From assembly GCA_028336925.1 (NCBI GenBank), contig JAOKVV010000005.1:1-64000 (forward strand): a DNA stretch of 64,000 bases. The letters run 5' to 3'. This DNA comes from Vicingaceae bacterium (GTDB taxonomy: Bacteria > Bacteroidota > Bacteroidia > Flavobacteriales_E > Vicingaceae). Positions 47,518 through 57,143 of this stretch are shown one piece after another. The notes under the pieces are model-generated. The model was not told the origin of the DNA. It did no database searches and saw nothing but the letters and a program-made list of their open reading frames with translations. Position 1 is the stretch's first letter; the number at the start of each line of letters is the position of its first letter. A program made the translations under genes and the position numbers.

Positions 47518-48615
47518 TATAATTTACTTCCCCCACCATATTCCATCAAATAAGCTTTAATGAATGGATCTAAATCCCCATTCATAACATTATCTACATT
47601 GGATGTTTCGTGGGCTGTTCTTACGTCTTTTACTAATTTATAGGGATGCATTACATAATTTCTGATTTGTGATCCCCACTCTATCTTTTTCTTTTCAGAT
47701 TCGATTTCAGCGCGCTTCTCTAACTTTTTACGCATCTCTATTTCGTACAACTGTGATTTCAATAATTGCATAGCTTTTTCCTTATTGCCTAATTGAGAAC
47801 GGGTCTCTGTATTATCTATCACAATACCTGAAGGTTTATGATGTAAACGCACACCAGTTTCTACTTTATTCACATTCTGACCACCTGCACCACCTGATCG
47901 GAAGGTATCAAATGTAACATCAGCAGGATTAATATGAATCTCAATGGTATCATCAACCAATGGATATACATACACCGAAACAAAAGAAGTATGCCGTTTA
48001 GCATTGCTATCAAAGGGTGAAATACGTACTAATCGGTGCACACCATTTTCTCCTTTTAAATATCCGTAAGCAAACTCTCCGTCAATCTCTAAAGTAACCG
48101 TTTTTACTCCTGCTACATCTCCTTCTTGATAATCAAGTTCCTTAATTTTACAATGGTGCTTTTCGGCCCATTGCATATACATTCTGGTGAGCATAACCGC
48201 CCAATCACAGCTTTCAGTGCCACCTGCACCTGCAGTGATCTGGATTACTGCACTAAGTGTGTCTTCCTCTTCACTTAGCATCTTCTTAAATTCCAACTCT
48301 TCCACTGTTTCTGCAGCCTTCTTAAATGCCACTTCTAGCTCTGCTTCTGTAGCTTCACCCTCTTTATAAAACTCAAAAATAACTTGCGCATCATCCACTG
48401 CGGCTTTGGTCTGTTGATAACCATCTGTCCACACTTTTTGATCTCGAACTTGTTTTAGAAATTTTTCAGCAGCTTTAGGATCATCCCAAAATTCAGGCAA
48501 TTGTGTGCGCTGCTCATCTTCTGCAATTTGAATTAATTTATCATCGATGTCAAAGATACCCCCTTAGCGCTTCCACGCGCCCAACTAGTTCTTTGATATT
48601 TTCTTGCGTTACCAT
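47517..48615 (-). CDS. prfB: Peptide chain release factor 2, expressed by programmed +1 frameshift (0-frame 48615..48550, then 48551..47517)
   Basis: [19 protein letters not shown]; upstream minus strand ATG-GTA-ACG...CTA-AGG-GGG-TAT-CTT-TGA-C gives [21 protein letters not shown](fs)[24 protein letters not shown]. Confidence 0.95.
48549..48565 (-). promoter_or_regulatory. RF2 programmed frameshift signal (SD-like AAGGGGG + CTT TGA C)
   Basis: Minus strand AAGGGGGTATCTTTGAC. Confidence 0.95.
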
Positions 48616-48713
48616 ATCTTTTATCAATTTGCTCACAAAATTAAGGCTATTGTATCAATATTATTGAGTAAATAGTTGTTATTTTAGCAAGTAAAGAACT
48701 ATCCTACAAAATA

Positions 48714-49304
48714 ATGCCAACACCTGAAGAAAGACGTGAATTAAGAAGAATCAAACGGAAGTTGGTGCAAGCACAATACAAGGTAAACCTGCCAAAAAAA
48801 ACACCAGTCAAAAAGGATAATATGGGTCCAATTCACTTACTTATGACAGTAACGTTTTTTATTGGCTTATTTCTAATTACCAACTACGCCACAGTTACAG
48901 TAATTTCTACTTGGAGTATCACCAAAATTTTTGCGGGTATTTTAGCTATTAGCCTACTTATTCCCATTAAATGGTACCGCAAAAAACTGACCATTAATAT
49001 TTATGAGTTCTTCCTTTTAGGCCTACTCGGATATGCCCCATTTCTTACAGGAATATACTTTGCGACTAACTACTTTACTCGTGGCAACGAACATGTAGAA
49101 ACTTATAAAATCGAGCAAGTTGAAATACATACGTTCTTTTCTGATCTAATTTTAGAAAACGACACACTCAATGAATATGCATTGTTGACGTGTTTTGATA
49201 GTCGAGATTCAGGATTATATAAAGGAAGAACCAAAGCCAAATATACATTTGAAGACGGTGGATTGGGATTAAAAATATTGGTGGATAAAAGAGCTATTCC
49301 TTAA
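48714..49304 (+). CDS. Predicted membrane protein, uncharacterised
   Basis: Three predicted TM segments, basic N-terminus PTPEERRELRRIKRK. Confidence 0.65.
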   Translation: MPTPEERRELRRIKRKLVQAQYKVNLPKKTPVKKDNMGPIHLLMTVTFFIGLFLITNYATVTVISTWSITKIFAGILAISLLIPIKWYRKKLTINIYEFFLLGLLGYAPFLTGIYFATNYFTRGNEHVETYKIEQVEIHTFFSDLILENDTLNEYALLTCFDSRDSGLYKGRTKAKYTFEDGGLGLKILVDKRAIP

Positions 49305-49785
49305 ATATTTGATTCAAAACAGAAAATATCAGATCACTCTCATATCCTTTTTGAGCAGCTGTTCGAAATAAAGTTCCTTTAAGTTCATACCGTTCTTGAC
49401 TGGACCATTCCTCGATCGATTCCGGCATTTTCTTCTGAATGATTTTTTCTAAAGTAGCTACGTATTCATCAGAGCTAATTTGCAAAAAAGCTTGCGCAAT
49501 TAAATCTTCTGATATTTTATGCATTTTCAATCCTTGTCGGATTTTAATCTTCCCCCACCGCTTTATATTAAACTTACCTCTAGTATAAGCCTCAGAAAAT
49601 CGCTTATTTGAAACAAACCGATCTTCAATTAATTGGTCTAGAATATCATCAACTACTAATGGTGCTACGCCCCATTCTTTCATCTTACGTTCCATTTCGG
49701 CTTCACTTCGCTCTCGATACAAACAAAACTTCTGTGCCTTAATTAAAACTTTTTCAGGAGTTAATGGGTTTTGAAAACGATTCAT
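49294..49785 (-). CDS. recX: RecX-family regulatory protein
   Basis: CLYRERSEAEMERKMKEWGV...IEDRFVSNKRFSEAYTRGKFNIKRWGKIKIRQGLKMHKIS. Confidence 0.9.
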   Translation of the reverse strand: MNRFQNPLTPEKVLIKAQKFCLYRERSEAEMERKMKEWGVAPLVVDDILDQLIEDRFVSNKRFSEAYTRGKFNIKRWGKIKIRQGLKMHKISEDLIAQAFLQISSDEYVATLEKIIQKKMPESIEEWSSQERYELKGTLFRTAAQKGYESDLIFSVLNQIFKE

Positions 49786-49856
49786 CGAGTGTGTAATGGT
49801 AACTTCGCTCGAAATTAACTGAATTTGGGCGAATTTCCTGAATTTATGATCCTAAA

Positions 49857-51122
49857 ATGAAGAATAAAAAAGCACTTTATACCTTACTTACTGCTAACGC
49901 AATTTCTCAATTTGCTCAAGGGATAAGCATGTTGGCCATCCCGTGGTATTTTGCGAAACAATTGGGTGAAGCCTCTTTCTTCGCTACATTTTATGCTATT
50001 GCCACTTTTGCCACATTATTTTGGGGTTTATATGCAGGAACTTTAATTGATAAATTCCCGCGTAAAAATATCTTTCTAGGACTTTGTGCTGTTAGTTTTA
50101 CTGTTCTGGCGCTAGTTTCAGGCTATGGTTTTTTCGCCGGAGCTGTTCCCATGACACTTGTTGCATTAGTTTTTTGCTTTACCATTTTCAATTATAACAT
50201 CCACTACCCCACACTTTACGCCTTTGGTCAGGAAATAACAGAAAAGGAAAATTATGGTAAAACCAATTCACTACTCGAAGTAATTGGGCAAACCACCAAT
50301 GTACTTTCAGGAGCTATGGCAATTGTGTTAATAGAAGGGTTGGACATTCATGTTTTGGACTATCACTTACAAATAGAGGCTTGGAGTATTCAAAAAATAT
50401 TCGCTCTAGATGCAAGTACTTACTTAGTAGCGATGGCATTGATAAAAAGCATCAAATACATTCCAACAGTTGAAAAAGTGGCAGTTTCTAAAGAAAATGC
50501 GTGGGTTCGACTAAAAGAAGGAGTTCAGTTTTTAAAATCAAATCCACTTATTTTTCATTTTGGAAATGCCTCTTACACGGTTTTTATTTTTGTATTGATC
50601 ACTACGCATTTGCTATGGCCAATGTATATCGATCAGCATTTGCAGGTAGAAGGTGATATTTATGCTTCTACCAAAGTCTTGTATGCTTTAGGAGCTGTTA
50701 TTTCAGGATTCTTTATTACCAAACTGCTCAAACTAATGAATACAGTAGTCGCTGTAATTCTTTTAATGACTATTGCTACCGTTGCCTTTACGCTGCTATC
50801 TGTCAGTCAGAATGTGATGGTCCTTTTAGGTCTTGGAATCTTTTTTGGAGTCAGTAATGCAGGTGTGAGAATACTGCGTGTTACCTATTTATTTAATCAT
50901 ATCCCTAACCACGTAATCGGGCGATCAAATAGTGTATTTCAGAGTATCAATATTTTTTTGCGATCAGCATTTATCGGCCTCTTCTCCTTTGATTTCTTTA
51001 GCGAGGGTTCCAATATAATATGGGCATTTGTAATTGCAGCGGCAGCCACGTTATTGTCTATCGTGCCGTTGGTGGTTTATTATAAGAGGTTGGTGGGGAG
51101 AGAGAAACTTACTTCAAACTAA
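49857..51122 (+). CDS. MFS transporter
   Basis: 12-TM-like profile; LYAGTLIDKFPRKNIFLGL MFS loop. Confidence 0.88.
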   Translation: MKNKKALYTLLTANAISQFAQGISMLAIPWYFAKQLGEASFFATFYAIATFATLFWGLYAGTLIDKFPRKNIFLGLCAVSFTVLALVSGYGFFAGAVPMTLVALVFCFTIFNYNIHYPTLYAFGQEITEKENYGKTNSLLEVIGQTTNVLSGAMAIVLIEGLDIHVLDYHLQIEAWSIQKIFALDASTYLVAMALIKSIKYIPTVEKVAVSKENAWVRLKEGVQFLKSNPLIFHFGNASYTVFIFVLITTHLLWPMYIDQHLQVEGDIYASTKVLYALGAVISGFFITKLLKLMNTVVAVILLMTIATVAFTLLSVSQNVMVLLGLGIFFGVSNAGVRILRVTYLFNHIPNHVIGRSNSVFQSINIFLRSAFIGLFSFDFFSEGSNIIWAFVIAAAATLLSIVPLVVYYKRLVGREKLTSN

Positions 51123-52662
51123 TATCTTCGCTATTAGAATCTTGAAATCTATACTCTAAGAATTCATACGAGTCAGAAGCTTGAATTTTTACCCACTTTT
51201 TATACTTCATAAACCATTTACGCTGTATCGAGTAAAATCCTTTCGTGAGATAGGCTTCAATAAACGGATGAACATGCAAGCTGATCTTTTTCTGATTTAA
51301 TTGAGTCAAAATATAACGCAAATTATTTTCAATTTCGTCAATCAGTAGAATAGTAGCTTGAGCTTCTCCTGTACCATTGCAGCAAGGACAAGTTTCTGCA
51401 GTTTTGATATCCATTTCAGGACGCACACGTTGACGTGTAATCTGAATCAATCCAAACTTAGAAGGAGGCAGAATAGAATGCTTCGCTCTGTCCTCAGACA
51501 TTGCTTCACGCATAACTTCAAACAGCTTTTCTCTGTTTGCTCCATCTTTCATATCAATGAAATCAATCACAATAATTCCACCCATATCTCTTAGGCGCAG
51601 CTGTCGTGCTATTTCATGAGCTGACTCGATGTTTACTTCCAAGGCATTTTGCTCCTGATTATCCATTTTGCGGCTACGCTGACCACTGTTTACATCTACT
51701 ACATGTAAAGCTTCTGTATGCTCAATAATTAAATAAGCACCAGATTTCATGGTAACATTTTTACCAAAAAGCGATTTAATTTGCTTTTCAATACCGAAAT
51801 GATCAAAAATTGGAGTTGTTCTGCGGTATCCTTTAACGATACTCTCTCTACCAGGAGCGATAGAGGCGATATAATCTTTTAATTCTTGTTGAATATTCTT
51901 GTCGTCAACATAAATGTTGCTAAACTGAGCATTCATTAAATCACGTAGCATAGCAGAAGTTCTGCTGAGCTCGCCTAAAACACGGGTAGGTGGTTTAGAA
52001 CTTTGTAATTTCTTAAACGATTCTTCCCACTTTTCATATAAATTATTCAAATCACTGTGTAAATCAGCCACCTTTTTATTCTCTGCAACTGTTCTGATAA
52101 TTACACCAAACCCTTGCGGACGAATACTTTGAATTAATCTTTTTAATCGTGCCCTTTCATCACTACTTTTAATCTTCTGTGATACCGAAATACGATCAGA
52201 AAATGGAACTAGTACCAGGAAACGACCGGCTATTGATAGTTCTGCACTTAGCCTTGGACCTTTAGTGGAAATTGGTTCTTTGGCAATTTGAACCAGTACA
52301 TGTTGATTACCAGTTAGCTGTTCATTAATTTTTCCAGTTTTTTCAATATCAGCCTCAAAGGAAAAGTCCTTTAATGAAGCTGTATTGATTTTTTTGGTTA
52401 CTACACCATTTACATACTTATTTAGTGACGAAAACTTCGGCCCTAAATCAAGGTAATGTAAGAAAGCATCTTTCTCGTAACCTACATCAACAAAGGCAGC
52501 ATTTAGACCGGGCATCACTTTTTTGATGCGTCCTAAATAAATGTCACCTACAGAAAAACTATTGTTATTTTTCTCCTTATTGAGTTCTACTAACGCTTTG
52601 TCTTTCAACAATGCGATAGTTACATCAGTAGGAGAAGAATGAATAACTAAATCCAAAACCAT
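51109..52662 (-). CDS. rng: Ribonuclease G/E family protein
   Basis: VGDIYLGRIKKVMPGLNAAFVDVGYEKDAFLHYLDLG; GGIIVIDFIDM; ITRQRVRPEM; CPCCNGTG. Confidence 0.95.
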   Translation of the reverse strand: MVLDLVIHSSPTDVTIALLKDKALVELNKEKNNNSFSVGDIYLGRIKKVMPGLNAAFVDVGYEKDAFLHYLDLGPKFSSLNKYVNGVVTKKINTASLKDFSFEADIEKTGKINEQLTGNQHVLVQIAKEPISTKGPRLSAELSIAGRFLVLVPFSDRISVSQKIKSSDERARLKRLIQSIRPQGFGVIIRTVAENKKVADLHSDLNNLYEKWEESFKKLQSSKPPTRVLGELSRTSAMLRDLMNAQFSNIYVDDKNIQQELKDYIASIAPGRESIVKGYRRTTPIFDHFGIEKQIKSLFGKNVTMKSGAYLIIEHTEALHVVDVNSGQRSRKMDNQEQNALEVNIESAHEIARQLRLRDMGGIIVIDFIDMKDGANREKLFEVMREAMSEDRAKHSILPPSKFGLIQITRQRVRPEMDIKTAETCPCCNGTGEAQATILLIDEIENNLRYILTQLNQKKISLHVHPFIEAYLTKGFYSIQRKWFMKYKKWVKIQASDSYEFLEYRFQDSNSEDISLK

Positions 52663-52734
52663 ATATACGAATAAGCACTAACACAAGTAACCCAAGGCAT
52701 ATTATTGCAGGGTTATTATGTGATTTTATGAAAA

Positions 52735-52770
52735 ATGAAAAAATAATCCGGCTGCTAGATCAGCAGCCGG
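52735..52770 (-). terminator. Rho-independent terminator
   Basis: Perfect 9-bp stem CCGGCTGCT/AGCAGCCGG, minus-strand flank ATTATTTTTTC. Confidence 0.85.
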
Positions 52771-52777
52771 CTATTTG

Positions 52778-52870
52778 TTACTTCTTCTTCTTGTGTCTGT
52801 TCTTTCTTAAACGCTTCTTACGTTTGTGGGTAGCCATTTTATGTCTTTTTCTTTTCTTACCGCTTGGCAT
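52778..52870 (-). CDS. 30-aa highly basic peptide, AURKAIP1/COX24 (mS38/bS22)-like ribosomal protein (not in ORF track)
   Basis: ATG...TAA on minus strand: MPSGKKRKRHKMATHKRKKRLRKNRHKKKK, followed by a strong terminator. Confidence 0.85.
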   Translation of the reverse strand: MPSGKKRKRHKMATHKRKKRLRKNRHKKKK

Positions 52871-52893
52871 ATCTTTTAATTTATTGTTATTAA

Positions 52894-53742
52894 CTACTTT
52901 TTTATCTTCAACTCTTCAATGTAAGCATCTACTTGTGCAACCACTAGCGGATCTTTTTGAAAAGATTTATATCTTCCTAAATAAGACAACCCTTTTTCAA
53001 TATCTCCCATTTGTACATACAAATCGGTCATATAAAGGTAAGCCTCTGCGTTCTCAGGATCTACTTCTAGCACCTTATTGAATCTTTCAATTGCTTTATC
53101 GTACTGTGTCGATTGAATCGAGAAGTAACCCAAATTAATTAATGCATCAATATTATTAGAATCAATTGCTAATACTTCCATTAATAAACCAATTCCTTTC
53201 ATAGGTGCTTCACCCAAAGCTCCTGCCCCTTCTACATAACAGACACCTAAAGCTGTTTTAGCAGCTAAGTTATTCGGATTTAGAGCAAGTACTTCTTCAT
53301 AAGAATTAATTGCTTCCTCTATAACTACGTGTCCATCAGCATCTGAAAATCGGAATGTTTTGAAGAAAATATCTCCTGTTTGCATCCATGCATCCTCAGA
53401 TTGAAGGATTTTAGCTTTCTCCTTAAAAAAATCAGCCATTAAGACCGGTTGTTTTTCAGAGCTTGCAAAATTAATTAAACTATCTAAGATAATCAGCTTT
53501 TCTTCTGAGCTTTTAACATTAGATAGTTGGTTTTCTAAATCAGCCACTATTTGTTTCGCTGAATCGGAAAGCGATACTGATTCTCTTAAATCATGATTAT
53601 GAGAATCTTCTACAGGCTTTTCAGCCATTACTTCTGTCACCATCTGATCATCTGAGCTAAGCTTAGGAAACAAGAAAAGTATAAAAATAAAGAAGCCACC
53701 AAACAATATGGTGGCTACTTGCGCTTTGTTAAGCTTTTTCAT
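52894..53742 (-). CDS. TPR-repeat membrane-anchored protein
   Basis: N-terminal TM helix; TPR repeats (YEEVLALNPNNLAAKTALGVCYVEG; RFNKVLEVDPENAEAYLYMTDLYVQMG). Confidence 0.85.
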   Translation of the reverse strand: MKKLNKAQVATILFGGFFIFILFLFPKLSSDDQMVTEVMAEKPVEDSHNHDLRESVSLSDSAKQIVADLENQLSNVKSSEEKLIILDSLINFASSEKQPVLMADFFKEKAKILQSEDAWMQTGDIFFKTFRFSDADGHVVIEEAINSYEEVLALNPNNLAAKTALGVCYVEGAGALGEAPMKGIGLLMEVLAIDSNNIDALINLGYFSIQSTQYDKAIERFNKVLEVDPENAEAYLYMTDLYVQMGDIEKGLSYLGRYKSFQKDPLVVAQVDAYIEELKIKK

Positions 53743-53761
53743 TATTTGCTGTATTAGCGGA

Positions 53762-54049
53762 TTATGGCTTTACATTAGTCTTTACTCTTTCTACAAAGCT
53801 CTTAGATGGCTTAAATGCAGGAATAAAGTGCTCAGGAATAATCATCGTCGTATTTTTAGAGATGTTTCTACCTGTTTTTTCAGCTCTTTTTTTAGTGATA
53901 AAAGAACCAAATCCTCTTAGGTAAACATTTTCTCCACCTTCAAGAGAATTTCTAATTGCTTTCATAAACTCTTCAACTGTAGATTGAACAGCTACTTTTT
54001 CAATTCCAGTATTCTCTGAAATTGTCGCTACGATATCAGCTTTTGTCAT
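53762..54049 (-). CDS. HU/IHF-family DNA-binding protein
   Basis: MTKADIVATISENTGIEKVAV...GENVYLRGFGSFITKKRAEKTGRNISKNTTMIIPEHFIPAFKPSKSF. Confidence 0.95.
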   Translation of the reverse strand: MTKADIVATISENTGIEKVAVQSTVEEFMKAIRNSLEGGENVYLRGFGSFITKKRAEKTGRNISKNTTMIIPEHFIPAFKPSKSFVERVKTNVKP

Positions 54050-54112
54050 TTTAAATAAATTTATTAAATAATTAATTGGTTAAACTTGAACTTCGCAAGT
54101 CAGTTTCGTGCA

Positions 54113-54120
54113 CAAATATA
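54113..54120 (-). promoter_or_regulatory. Candidate -7 element for the HU gene
   Basis: TATATTTG on minus strand. Confidence 0.4.
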
Positions 54121-54184
54121 TACTATTTATTATTTCAAAAAAACTGATTTTAGGATTATTAACGAAAAAATTAACACTACTGAT

Positions 54185-55273
54185 TTGAAAAACAACAAAG
54201 TATATTTCTCAAAAGCCATAAACCATTGGTATTCAATTAACAAAAGAAATCTGCCTTGGAGACTTAGCACTGACCCCTACATAATTTGGCTATCAGAAAT
54301 AATTTTACAACAGACAAGAGTTGAACAAGGAATGAGCTACTTTAATAAATTTAGCACTAAATATCCTTCTGTAACAGACCTCGCATTAGCTTCTGAGGAT
54401 GAAGTTTTAAAAGATTGGGAGGGACTTGGATATTATTCTCGAGCGAGAAATATGCTAGCAACAGCAAAATACATTTCTTCCGAACTCAATGGAAATTTCC
54501 CTAGCACCTATAAAGAAATCATAAAACTCAAAGGTGTTGGTTCATATACTGCGGCGGCAATTAGTTCTTTTGCATATAATGAAAAACAGGCAGTGGTTGA
54601 TGGAAATGTTTATAGAGTTCTTAGTCGATTTTTTGGAATTAGCACCCCGATCGACTCTACTGAAGGGAAAAAAGAATTTCAATTATTAGCTAATGAATTA
54701 ATCGACAATCAAATACCATCACAACACAACCAGGCAATGATGGAATTTGGCGCACTACAGTGCACCCCAAAAAAAACAGCTTGCGAAATTTGTCCCCTAA
54801 AGCTTGAATGTTTTGCTTTTAACAAGGGATTCATTAATGATCTTCCTTACAAATCAAAAAAAATCAAACAAACAAAACGCTATTTCACTTATTTAATAGT
54901 TAGGGATCCCGAAAACCTTTTGATCCAAAAAAGACCCGACAAAGGTATTTGGGCCAACTTATATGAATTCCCCCTTCTAGAATCAAATAGTGCTCAAGAG
55001 CAAAATGAATTAATCAATGATAAAAACTGGTTGAAAACAGTTCTCAACGACAACATAATAGTGAATCACATTAGCGATACGCACAAACATATACTTAGTC
55101 ACCAACAATTATTTGCAAGATTTATAGAGATCCATGTAGATGCTATTGCTAAAATTTCAGATAATCAACTAATCATCAATCAACAAGACATAAGTAAGTA
55201 CGCATTACCCAAATTATTGATTAACTATCTTTCTGAAAGGGATGATTTACTATATTTGTTGAACGATAATTAG
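54185..55273 (+). CDS. mutY: A/G-specific adenine glycosylase
   Basis: NLPWRLSTDPYIIWLSEIILQQTRVEQG; LKGVGSYTAAAISSFAYNEKQAVVDGNVYRVL; Fe-S CTPKKTACEICPLKLEC. No ATG near the expected N-terminus; TTG 54185 proposed (ORF track starts at 54086). Confidence 0.92.
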   Translation: MKNNKVYFSKAINHWYSINKRNLPWRLSTDPYIIWLSEIILQQTRVEQGMSYFNKFSTKYPSVTDLALASEDEVLKDWEGLGYYSRARNMLATAKYISSELNGNFPSTYKEIIKLKGVGSYTAAAISSFAYNEKQAVVDGNVYRVLSRFFGISTPIDSTEGKKEFQLLANELIDNQIPSQHNQAMMEFGALQCTPKKTACEICPLKLECFAFNKGFINDLPYKSKKIKQTKRYFTYLIVRDPENLLIQKRPDKGIWANLYEFPLLESNSAQEQNELINDKNWLKTVLNDNIIVNHISDTHKHILSHQQLFARFIEIHVDAIAKISDNQLIINQQDISKYALPKLLINYLSERDDLLYLLNDN

Positions 55274-55288
55274 ATAATATTTAGTGAG

Positions 55289-55735
55289 ATGGCAGGAGTA
55301 AATAAAGTGATATTAGTAGGCAATTTAGGAAAAGATCCTGAAGTTAGACACCTTGAAAATGGTGCATCAGTAGCTAATTTTTCAATTGCAACTTCAGAAA
55401 CTTACAAAGACAAAAATGGCGAAAGACAGACTCAAACTGAGTGGCACAACATTGTTTTGTGGAGAGGTTTGGCCGAAATAGCAGAGAAATATCTTCGAAA
55501 AGGAAATCAAGTTTATATAGAAGGAAAACTAAGAACTAGGTCTTGGGATGATAAAGACGGCGTAACCAGATACACCACAGAGGTAGTTGGCGACCAAATG
55601 ACCATGCTTGGAAGCAAATCTGACAACACACAAAGTGGAGCTGAAAATTCATCAAAGAGTTCAGAGAACATTAGCCATTCACAACCTGAAACCCAGATAG
55701 AAGAAGCAGACGAATCTGATGACTTGCCCTTCTAA
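55289..55735 (+). CDS. ssb: Single-stranded DNA-binding protein
   Basis: [38 protein letters not shown]-terminal DESDDLPF. Confidence 0.96.
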   Translation: MAGVNKVILVGNLGKDPEVRHLENGASVANFSIATSETYKDKNGERQTQTEWHNIVLWRGLAEIAEKYLRKGNQVYIEGKLRTRSWDDKDGVTRYTTEVVGDQMTMLGSKSDNTQSGAENSSKSSENISHSQPETQIEEADESDDLPF

Positions 55736-55796
55736 ACAAATTCTTTTTTAGGAGTTAACTCCTAAAATAAGACCTGTTTAATGAATAATATATCAA

Positions 55797-57143
55797 TTGG
55801 AAGAACCACCGGAACAAATCATTCTTACGATCGCTCAAAGTGTTACGAGTCATTCATTAACAATTGAGATTATACTATCATTAGCCCTTATGGCTTTATT
55901 ATTACTTTGCTCTGCGTTAATATCAGGGTCGGAAGTAGCCTACTTTTCATTAAGTGGATCTGAGATAGACCGCCTAAAAACCTCCAAAAATAAATCGGAA
56001 ATTCGGGTGATTGAACTGCTTGAGCGTCCAAAAAGACTATTAGCAACTATTCTTATTGCGAATAACTTCATTAATGTTGGCATTGTTATTTTATCCACTT
56101 TTATTATTGATGGATTATTCACTTTCAATAATTACCAACTTAAGTTTTTTATTCAGGTTGTAGCAGTCACTTTTGTATTGCTACTAATAGGTGAAGTAAT
56201 ACCTAAAGTTTACGCAACTAGAAAAGCAGAAAAATTAGCAGGAATTATGGCAATTCCACTGTTTTATGTCCAATTATTAGTTAAGCCTATTAGTTCCATT
56301 TTAGTGCAATCAACTAACTTTATTGATAAGCGGATAAAAAAGAAAGGCCACAATATATCAGTTGGAGAGTTGTCACACGCACTAGAGCTTTCATCAGATG
56401 AAAACAGTAAGGATGAAGATCAGAAAATACTTGAGGGTATTGTAAAGTTTGGAAATACAGACGTGAAGCAGATCATGACTTCTAGAATAGATGTAGTGCC
56501 AATAGAAATTACAGCTACTTATCAAGAAGTAGTTGCAACAATATTAGACTGCGGTTACTCAAGGATTCCAGTTTACAAAGAAAATTTCGACAATATTTCC
56601 GGCGTCTTATATATTAAAGACTTACTACCACATTTAGATAATGATGATTTTGATTGGACATCCATTCTTAGAACTCCTTTCTTTGTTCCAGAAAACAAAA
56701 AAATAGATGACTTATTAAGGGAATTTCAAGGTAAAAAAATTCATTTAGCCATCGTTGTGGATGAATATGGAGGCACATCAGGAATTGTAAGTCTAGAGGA
56801 CGTATTAGAAGAGATAGTCGGAGAAATTAGTGATGAGTTTGACGATGATGATTTAGTTTACTCAAAGCTTGACGACCTAAACTATGTTTTTGAAGGCAAG
56901 ACACCGCTTAATGATCTATATCGAATACTTGAAGTAGAATCAGAAGAACTATTTGAAGAACAAAAAGGGGAATCTGAAACACTAGCAGGTTTCCTGCTTG
57001 AGCTTAAAGGTAAAATACCTAAAAAAGGAGAAAAGGTAAAATTTGAAAAATACCTATTTACCGTAGAAGCAGCAGATAAACGAAGAATTAAAAGAATTAA
57101 AGTAACAATAGAGCCCGACAACTTAATAGAGAAAAATGATTAA
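55797..57143 (+). CDS. gldE: Gliding motility-associated protein GldE (CNNM/CBS/CorC-like)
   Basis: CNNM TM region, CBS pair, IVVDEYGGTSGIVSLEDVLEEIVGEISDEFD; adjacent to gldD. Confidence 0.92.
   Translation: MEEPPEQIILTIAQSVTSHSLTIEIILSLALMALLLLCSALISGSEVAYFSLSGSEIDRLKTSKNKSEIRVIELLERPKRLLATILIANNFINVGIVILSTFIIDGLFTFNNYQLKFFIQVVAVTFVLLLIGEVIPKVYATRKAEKLAGIMAIPLFYVQLLVKPISSILVQSTNFIDKRIKKKGHNISVGELSHALELSSDENSKDEDQKILEGIVKFGNTDVKQIMTSRIDVVPIEITATYQEVVATILDCGYSRIPVYKENFDNISGVLYIKDLLPHLDNDDFDWTSILRTPFFVPENKKIDDLLREFQGKKIHLAIVVDEYGGTSGIVSLEDVLEEIVGEISDEFDDDDLVYSKLDDLNYVFEGKTPLNDLYRILEVESEELFEEQKGESETLAGFLLELKGKIPKKGEKVKFEKYLFTVEAADKRRIKRIKVTIEPDNLIEKND

Noticed and set aside
52728-53081. 117-aa + strand ORF
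   Set aside because: Lies antisense to the 30-aa bS22/mS38-like gene, its terminator and the TPR gene; Leu/Phe-rich translation of antisense basic coding.
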